From contig CALJMD010000474.1 in NCBI GenBank assembly GCA_937981915.1, positions 1-36,505 of the forward strand: a stretch of 36,505 nucleotides of DNA, read 5' to 3'. Within the stretch, counting starts at the first letter, position 1, and each line of letters opens with the position of its first letter. Shown in pieces: positions 29,470 through 36,505 of this stretch. The notes under the pieces were generated by a model. It searched no databases. It was not told where the DNA came from and worked only from the letters and a program-made list of their open reading frames with translations. Both the position numbers and the translations under genes were made by a program. This DNA is from an uncultured Acidimicrobiales bacterium. Lineage in GTDB: Bacteria > Actinomycetota > Acidimicrobiia > Acidimicrobiales > SZUA-35.

Positions 29470-29536
29470 TCTTCGACCGTTGGCGGAGGTTGCTGTGCGG
29501 CTCTCGCTGGGACCTGTTGTCCGCTCCTGTGGCTAG

Positions 29537-30730
29537 CTATCTATGTCGGTCGACAACATCGAGAAACTTTACAAGATCGGCCCAAAGGTCTTCGACGTGC
29601 TCACAGCCGACGCTTAGCCTGACCAGCGATTCGGGGATGGCCTCCTGGCCTTCAAGCCGAGCTCGACGCTCGGCCGTGGACTCCACGCCTCCCAAGCTTG
29701 TGGCCGGCACGATGACGTTGAGAGCGGCGAGGCCTCGGTCGGTGTCGGCAGCTGACCCGGTGGTTTCGAACGAGAGAACGGCCCCCGGGCCGTCCAACGT
29801 CCGTTTTGCCAGCTCGAATCCATGGTGGGTGGACAACCCCGGATAGTGAACTGCGGTGACGGCGGCTGAGTCTGCTAGGCGTTCAGCCAGGACCAGGGCC
29901 GACGTCTGTGAACGATCGAGTCGCACCGGCAGAGTGCGTAAACCTCGAAGTACCAGAAAGGCTTCGAGTGAGCCGATGGTGGCCCCCGAGAGCACGCGTC
30001 GGTAGCGCATCCGATCGGCGAGATCGTGGTCGTTTACGATCACCATTCCGGCCAGTAGGTCGGAGTGGCCACCCATGAACTTGGTGGCGCTGTGTATGGC
30101 AAAGGTGGCGCCGTGCTGAAGCGGCCGCTGGAGCAACGGGGTGGCGAAGGTGTTGTCGACGGCTACCAGGACCTGTTGTTGAGCAGCCTCGGTGCAAATT
30201 GCCGGAACGTCGGCGATTGTCAACAGCGGATTCGATGGTGACTCCAACCAGACAAGATCCGGCGCGGCGTCGTTGATGGCCGTCAACCAGGCAGCTGTAT
30301 CGGACGTCGGAAGCCGTCGAACGGTCCAGTCCAAGTGGGTTGCGCCATGATCCAATGCCGCAGCCACGCCTTGATAGCAGTCATCGGGGGCCAACACCGA
30401 TGCGCCGACAGGTAGAAGATCAAGCACCGCTGACACGGCCGCCATGCCGGAGCCGTAGGCCAAACCTACGGCGTCAATGGTGGGCGCTCCGCCGCTCTCC
30501 AGCTGAGCCACGGTCACTTCAAGTGCGTGGGTGCTGTCGGTGCCGTCACCCCGGGCGTAGTCCCGAGAACCAGACGGGCCGCCGTGGCGAAAGTTCGATG
30601 CCAGATGGATGGGGTGATTAAGCGACGCGCCCGCTTCGCTTGGGCGGCCATTGGTCACGGCGACGGTTTCAGGTCGCAGGCCCCGGACGGAGAAAGCGTT
30701 GTGTTGGTTGTTGGACTGGCCCTCGGTCAT
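29537..30730 (-). CDS. metB: Trans-sulfuration PLP enzyme (cystathionine gamma-synthase/lyase family)
   Basis: AYGSGMAAVSAVLDLL, VWLESPSNPLLTIADVPAI, VAVDNTFATPLLQRPLQHGATFAIHSATKFMGGHSDLLAG; exact substrate unresolved. Confidence 0.85.
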   Translation of the reverse strand: MTEGQSNNQHNAFSVRGLRPETVAVTNGRPSEAGASLNHPIHLASNFRHGGPSGSRDYARGDGTDSTHALEVTVAQLESGGAPTIDAVGLAYGSGMAAVSAVLDLLPVGASVLAPDDCYQGVAAALDHGATHLDWTVRRLPTSDTAAWLTAINDAAPDLVWLESPSNPLLTIADVPAICTEAAQQQVLVAVDNTFATPLLQRPLQHGATFAIHSATKFMGGHSDLLAGMVIVNDHDLADRMRYRRVLSGATIGSLEAFLVLRGLRTLPVRLDRSQTSALVLAERLADSAAVTAVHYPGLSTHHGFELAKRTLDGPGAVLSFETTGSAADTDRGLAALNVIVPATSLGGVESTAERRARLEGQEAIPESLVRLSVGCEHVEDLWADLVKFLDVVDRHR

Positions 30731-30815
30731 GAACGGCGATGGTAGCTGTCTGTCGCGTCAGATGGTCATCCCACTGCGGCGCCGCTCAGCTTGGGAGTCC
30801 GGGCAAACTACAGTC

Positions 30816-31349
30816 ATGGAGCACTCAAGTCAGTCCCAGGTCCCGAACTCCGACGCCTCCGAGGCGGCCCCTAAGCCGGCGCCCATGGCGAAGGTTGTGA
30901 CGGTGTCCGACGGTGTGATCGCCGGAACCCGCGAGGACAAGTCGGGTCAGGCGTTGGAAGCTCACTTGCAGGGTGCGGGTTGGGTCGTCGTGGAGCGGCG
31001 GGCGATCGCCGATGGGGTCGAAACGGTGGCGGAAACGTTGACAGAGCTGTGCGTTGAATTCGCCGGGCTGGTCGTGACCACCGGGGGGACCGGCTTCGGT
31101 CCCAGAGATCTGACCCCTGAAGGCACGAAGCTGGTTCTGGAGCGTGAGGCCCCTGGTCTGGCCGAGGCAATGCGTTTGTGTAATCCGAAAGGTCTGGGGC
31201 GATTGTCTCGGGCTTGCGCCGGGACACGTGGCCAGGCGTTGATTTTGAACACGCCAGGGTCCACAAATGGCGCAATCGAGACAGTGGATGCCGTCCTCGA
31301 CGTGTTACCGCATGCGTTGGAGCTTCTGGCCGGGGAGCGGCCGCACTAG
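30816..31349 (+). CDS. MogA/MoaB family molybdopterin biosynthesis protein
   Basis: VVTVSDGVIAGTREDKSGQALEAHL, GLVVTTGGTGFGPRDLTPEGTK, TRGQALILNTPGSTNGAIET. Confidence 0.9.
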   Translation: MEHSSQSQVPNSDASEAAPKPAPMAKVVTVSDGVIAGTREDKSGQALEAHLQGAGWVVVERRAIADGVETVAETLTELCVEFAGLVVTTGGTGFGPRDLTPEGTKLVLEREAPGLAEAMRLCNPKGLGRLSRACAGTRGQALILNTPGSTNGAIETVDAVLDVLPHALELLAGERPH

Positions 31350-32413
31350 TGGCGGGCACAGCCGACGACGGCGACGGCAGGCTCGACGAGCGGATGATGG
31401 GCCGGGCGCTGCGGCGAGCGGCCCATGCTCGGATCGTTTCGCCGCCGAACCCATGGGTTGGTGCAGTAATCGCGGCCGCGTCTGGCATTGCCTTCGAGGG
31501 TTCGACTCAACGCCCCGGCGGGCCTCATGCGGAGATTGTTGCCTTGGAACGGGCTGGTGCAGCTGCTCAGGGGTCGACGATGTGGGTGACGCTGGAGCCG
31601 TGTAATCATCATGGTCGAACCGGCCCTTGCACCGAAGCCATCATTTCCGCAGGCGTTCGCCGGGTTGTGGTGGCGGTGGTCGATCCCGATGTTCGGGTTG
31701 GAGGCAGCGGTATCAGTCGCTTGCGAGAGGCCGGTGTCGAGGTGCAGGTTGGTGTTGGTGGAGCCGCCGGCGAGACCCTCTTGAGTCCTTATCTTCATCA
31801 CCGGCGGACAGGTCGGCCCTATGTGGTTCTCAAGCTCGCAGCCACTTCGGACGCTGCCACGGCTGCTTCGGACGGCACCAGCCAGTGGATTACCGGGCCG
31901 GCGGCCCGACACGACGCTCACCTGCTTCGAGCTGAGTCGGGGGCCATCGTGGTCGGTGCCGGTACGGTCCGAGCGGACAACCCGGCGCTCACCGCACGCT
32001 CGGTGAACGCACCTGACGGTGGCGATGTCGTTCAGCCGCTGCGGGTAGTGCTCGGTGAGGCGCCGCCGGACGCCGCAGTGCAACCGTGCGAGACCTGGTC
32101 AGGCGATCTTGACGCGCTCCTCAATCATCTTGGTGAGCGAGACGTACTTCAGGTCATGGTCGAAGGCGGGGCGACTGTGGCTCATGGATTCCACTGGCAA
32201 GGCCTTGTGGACCGATACGTTCTTTACTTGGCGCCGGCGCTTATGGGTGGTTCAGGCGGACTTTCCCTTTTCGCCGGTTCAGGGGCGGCCACGATCGAGG
32301 ACCTGTGGCGAGGAGAGTTTGTTGGGATCCGCCCGGTTGGCGAGGACCTTCGATTGGACCTGGTGCCTCCGTCACCGCACTCGAACTCTGACTCTGACTC
32401 TGACTTGACTTAA
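31349..32413 (+). CDS. ribD: Riboflavin biosynthesis deaminase/reductase RibD
   Basis: NPWVGAVIAAASGIAFEGSTQRPGGPHAEIVALE, VTLEPCNHHGRTGPCTEAII, LKLAATSDAATAASDGTSQWITG; GTG 31349 overlaps upstream TAG. Confidence 0.94.
   Translation: MAGTADDGDGRLDERMMGRALRRAAHARIVSPPNPWVGAVIAAASGIAFEGSTQRPGGPHAEIVALERAGAAAQGSTMWVTLEPCNHHGRTGPCTEAIISAGVRRVVVAVVDPDVRVGGSGISRLREAGVEVQVGVGGAAGETLLSPYLHHRRTGRPYVVLKLAATSDAATAASDGTSQWITGPAARHDAHLLRAESGAIVVGAGTVRADNPALTARSVNAPDGGDVVQPLRVVLGEAPPDAAVQPCETWSGDLDALLNHLGERDVLQVMVEGGATVAHGFHWQGLVDRYVLYLAPALMGGSGGLSLFAGSGAATIEDLWRGEFVGIRPVGEDLRLDLVPPSPHSNSDSDSDLT
32386..32403 (+). repeat. Tandem hexamer (CTCTGA)x3 at ribD 3' end
   Basis: CTCTGACTCTGACTCTGA, encoding SDSDSD, followed by degenerate CTTGA-CTTAAA-CTTAA-CTTTAA. 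Confidence 0.85.
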
Positions 32414-32432
32414 ACTTAACTTTAAGTATTAC
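32405..32432 (+). promoter_or_regulatory. Putative ribE-ribBA promoter with operator dyad filling the spacer
   Basis: TTGACT(32405-32410), 16 nt, TATTAC(32427-32432); perfect dyad ACTTAAA-CTTAAC-TTTAAGT at 32408-32427. Confidence 0.5.
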
Positions 32433-32450
32433 TCTTCGTTGGGTAGACGG

Positions 32451-32467
32451 GTCGACTAATTGTCGAC
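32451..32467 (+). promoter_or_regulatory. Second dyad upstream of ribE Shine-Dalgarno
   Basis: GTCGAC-TAATT-GTCGAC, immediately before AAGGAG (32468-32473). Confidence 0.4.
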
Positions 32468-32478
32468 AAGGAGTACTT

Positions 32479-33057
32479 GTGTTCACCGGAATAGTTGAAG
32501 AGCTCGGATCGGTTCGGACCAGAGACGGGTCTCGCCTTGAGATCAGCTGCCAGAATGTTCTCGACGATGTCGAGCTAGGCGCGTCCATTGCCGTAAACGG
32601 CTGCTGCTTGACCGTGGTCGAGTGGGGCGATGACGGCGATTGGTTCGCAGCTGAGGTCAGCGATGAGACCTTTGCCCGAACAGTTGTCGGCGATTTGCAG
32701 ATCGGCGACCCGGTCAACCTGGAGCGACCGGTTCGACTCAGCGATCGGCTGGGCGGACACCTGGTTCAAGGCCACGTCGACGCCGTCGGCACCATCGTGA
32801 CTCCGAGTCCTGACTTGAAAGTCAAAGTGTCAGGCGAGCTCCATCGATACATCGTCGAGAAGGGTTCGATTACCGTTGATGGCGTAAGTCTCACCGTGGT
32901 CGATCCTGCGGCCGACGGGTTCACCGTTGCCGTGATCCCTCACACCTCCGATGTCACCACCCTGGGACACAAGTCCGAAGGCGATCGGGTGAACATCGAG
33001 GTGGACGTCATGGCGAAGTATGCCGAGCAGCTGCTAGCCGGGCATCTCCGCAGTTAG
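32479..33057 (+). CDS. ribE: Riboflavin synthase alpha chain
   Basis: MFTGIVEELGSV, GASIAVNGCCLTVVEW, GGHLVQGHVDAVGTI, KGSITVDGVSLTVVD; internal lumazine-binding duplication. Confidence 0.96.
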   Translation: MFTGIVEELGSVRTRDGSRLEISCQNVLDDVELGASIAVNGCCLTVVEWGDDGDWFAAEVSDETFARTVVGDLQIGDPVNLERPVRLSDRLGGHLVQGHVDAVGTIVTPSPDLKVKVSGELHRYIVEKGSITVDGVSLTVVDPAADGFTVAVIPHTSDVTTLGHKSEGDRVNIEVDVMAKYAEQLLAGHLRS

Positions 33058-33083
33058 CGACCTGAAAGACTGCATTGCTGCGT

Positions 33084-33122
33084 ACCGGGTCTCGCCGGTG
33101 CGGCACGGCGGATCAGCCGTGC
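33084..33122 (+). promoter_or_regulatory. Two consecutive hairpins in ribE-ribBA intergenic region
   Basis: ACCGG-GTCTCG-CCGGT (33084-33099) and GCACGGC-GGATCA-GCCGTGC (33103-33122). Confidence 0.4.
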
Positions 33123-33159
33123 TGGGGCGAATGTATCCTTGTGTCCGAGACGCCCGAGA

Positions 33160-33187
33160 AAGTGCCTGCAAACAAGTGCTTGCAAAC
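33160..33187 (+). repeat. Contiguous 14-nt tandem repeat upstream of ribBA
   Basis: AAGTGCCTGCAAAC followed directly by AAGTGCTTGCAAAC (13/14 identical); partial third unit AAGTGC at 33201. Confidence 0.8.
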
Positions 33188-33224
33188 GATTCGATAGCGA
33201 AAGTGCTGAGGTAAGCGAACCCAA

Positions 33225-34517
<1,293 letters not shown>

Positions 34518-34604
34518 GTACGAGCGGTTTCCTGGCGGAGAATTTGCTCTGAACTGTCTGGCCGCTCTGGCCCGTGACGGGGTACGGCTTGGTACCGTGA
34601 GATA

Positions 34605-35483
34605 ATGCTGAAGTTGGTACTGCCCAAGGGCTCGTTGGAAAAAGCTACGTTGGAGCTGTTCGCCGGGGCGGACCTGGCGGTCAAGCGAAGTTCATCGGTG
34701 CAGTACTCGGCGTCGATCAATGACCCTCGTATCGACGAAGTTCGTATTTTGCGCCCTCAGGAGATCCCGACGTACGTTTCCGAAGGTCTATTCGATCTTG
34801 GCGTTACCGGCAGGGACTGGGTTGAGGAGACCTCCAGCGATGTGGTGTCTCTTGGCGAGCTGAAGTATTCCAAGGCCACGTCGGATCCGGTTCGACTAGT
34901 TGTTGCCGTCCCTCAAGACTCCGATATCTCCTCGGTGGCTGACCTTCCTAGCGGTGTCCGAGTCTCCACCGAATATCCGGCACTGACCGAACGCTTTTTT
35001 GCCGACCGAGGAATTGACGCCGACATTCGACTCTCCTACGGGGCGACCGAAGCGAAAGTCCCGGACATCGTTGATGTCGCCGTCGACCTCACCGAGACGG
35101 GGCGAGCGCTCCGAGCCGCCGGGCTACGAATTATCGACACCATCGTTACGAGCTACACAGAGATCGTGGCCAACCCGGCAGCATTCGCCGACCCGGTTAA
35201 GCAGCACGCGATGAAGCAGATCTTCACCTTGTTGAACGGCACGCTGGAAGCCCGCACCCAAGTTCTGGTCAAGTTAAACGTGGTCGACCGGGTTTCCCTC
35301 GACAAGGTCATCAGTCTTCTACCGGCCATGAAGTCGCCGACGGTCAACGAGCTGCACGACGGTGCGGGCTTCGCAGTCGAGACCGTGGTGCCGAAGACCG
35401 ACATCAATGTCCTCATCCCCGAGCTTCGCGATGGCGGCGCAACCGACATCATCGAGTTGCCGCTGTCAAAGATCGTTCGATAA
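34605..35483 (+). CDS. hisG: ATP phosphoribosyltransferase, long form
   Basis: MLKLVLPKGSLEKATLELFAGADL, LFDLGVTGRDWVEE, VDLTETGRALRAAGLRIIDTIVTS; C-terminal regulatory region. Confidence 0.94.
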   Translation: MLKLVLPKGSLEKATLELFAGADLAVKRSSSVQYSASINDPRIDEVRILRPQEIPTYVSEGLFDLGVTGRDWVEETSSDVVSLGELKYSKATSDPVRLVVAVPQDSDISSVADLPSGVRVSTEYPALTERFFADRGIDADIRLSYGATEAKVPDIVDVAVDLTETGRALRAAGLRIIDTIVTSYTEIVANPAAFADPVKQHAMKQIFTLLNGTLEARTQVLVKLNVVDRVSLDKVISLLPAMKSPTVNELHDGAGFAVETVVPKTDINVLIPELRDGGATDIIELPLSKIVR

Positions 35484-35590
35484 CGAATCAACCTCGCCTT
35501 TGCAGCGTCGTCTCTTGTTGCTGTATCGCAGTCGGGCAAGTTCACCTGTCGCTATCAGCTACGGGCGCCGAATGCCGATGAGTATCTGGT

Positions 35591-36505
35591 ATGTCGTCCG
35601 CCCAAACGCACACCGGTGCCACCTATAACGCTGACCTCAGCACCGGCTTCGAGCTGGAAAGCGAGGACGCGGAGTCCTGGCCCGAACCAGCAGGCTTGGC
35701 TGAGCGGTGCTCGGCATTGCCCCGGTGGGTTGTCGTAGCCAACTGTGTAGCCGTGAGCGTGTTGATCTGGTGGCTCGCCCTCAACCTGAGCGGTGAGACG
35801 TCTAATCGGTTCCCGGTTGGAGGAGTGGCTGACTTCGCACTCGCTTCTTTGCTGTTGGCCGTGACGGTGTTGGCGTCGTTGTTAGCGATTCGGTTGCATT
35901 CGGTCGGCTCATTGACAGCTGACCGAGGTGGCGATCGCAATCGGGTATCCGGCACAGACGCGCACACGCCGGTGGATCCCCGCACGGGTTTAGCGACGAG
36001 GCAACATGTCGAACAGCGAGTCGTAGAGACTCTCGACGCCGCCGACTGGGATACACCACCAGCAGTACTGCTCTGTGAGGTGAGGCGGTTAGGGGCGATT
36101 CGCGATTCCCTCGGATACCTGGCTGGTGATGAGGCGTTGCAGCTTGTGGGACGCCGTGTCGAGAGCGCAGTAGCGGAGAAGGGCTTCATTGGGCGCCTTG
36201 AGGCCTCGGTTCTGGCCGTCGTACTTGAACGGTGTCGCTCAGATCGAGATGCGAAGCTGGTGGCCCAAACACTGCTCGATTGCCTAGCCGAGCCGCTAAC
36301 GCTTTCGAGTGGCCATGTCGTGTCGGTGTCCGGAGTGATCGGCTATGTCAATGGAGCAGAGGGTGAAGACGCAGGTCAGCTGCTGAGCAACGCCCGCAGT
36401 GCGCTCGGGGAGGCCGGACGCAACGCTCGACGATCAATTGCGGCGTTCGACCCTTCGGCCAAGGCCGCCGCGGTAGCGCGAATCGAGTTGGAACAGGACT
36501 TGAGG
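35591..36505 (+). CDS. Membrane-anchored degenerate GGDEF protein, likely continuing into an EAL domain (truncated at window edge)
   Basis: Read from sequence, open to the window end and absent from ORF track: MSSAQTHTGATYNADLSTG...; TM segments; DPRTGLATRQHVEQRV; IRDSLGYLAGDEALQLVGRRV; ends ...ARIELEQDLR. Confidence 0.75.
   Translation, partial: MSSAQTHTGATYNADLSTGFELESEDAESWPEPAGLAERCSALPRWVVVANCVAVSVLIWWLALNLSGETSNRFPVGGVADFALASLLLAVTVLASLLAIRLHSVGSLTADRGGDRNRVSGTDAHTPVDPRTGLATRQHVEQRVVETLDAADWDTPPAVLLCEVRRLGAIRDSLGYLAGDEALQLVGRRVESAVAEKGFIGRLEASVLAVVLERCRSDRDAKLVAQTLLDCLAEPLTLSSGHVVSVSGVIGYVNGAEGEDAGQLLSNARSALGEAGRNARRSIAAFDPSAKAAAVARIELEQDLR

Noticed and set aside
31346-32083. 245-aa minus-strand ORF opposite ribD
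   Set aside because: Fully overlaps ribD with clear catalytic motifs; low-complexity translation, no family resemblance.

Overview
This window is a dense, mostly co-oriented stretch of a high-GC actinobacterial chromosome. Gene content and order point to Acidimicrobiia-like Actinobacteria, but that placement is inference. Contents: a DUF4388 protein, prepilin peptidase, aroB-M24 peptidase-efp-nusB, a secreted CAP-domain protein, a pyrimidine operon (pyrR-pyrB-pyrC-carA-carB-pyrD-pyrF), mihF-gmk-rpoZ-coaBC-metK-priA, two minus-strand methyltransferases, def-fmt-rsmB, a minus-strand serine module (serA-serC-DUF1015), a metB-like gene, moaB/mogA-ribD-ribE-ribBA, hisG, and a GGDEF-like (probably GGDEF-EAL) protein running off the right edge. 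The gene complement is mainly core metabolism. No tRNA, rRNA, CRISPR or transposon was recognised. The best lead is the pyrR leader: a hairpin whose loop fits the PyrR-binding hexaloop CNGNGA abuts the pyrR Shine-Dalgarno, and a perfect intrinsic-terminator-like hairpin lies inside pyrR codons 9-17. Together they suggest translation repression coupled to intragenic attenuation. Other leads: a dyad filling the spacer of a putative ribE promoter, continuous with a CTCTGA repeat at the ribD 3' end; repeats and hairpins upstream of ribBA; a DUF1015 protein with a DGHHR motif next to serC/serA; a class 1 PyrD with no adjacent pyrK; a degenerate PriA; a shikimate-kinase-like remnant on AroB; and a degenerate GGDEF domain. 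All calls come from reading the sequence and the ORF track; no database searches were run.
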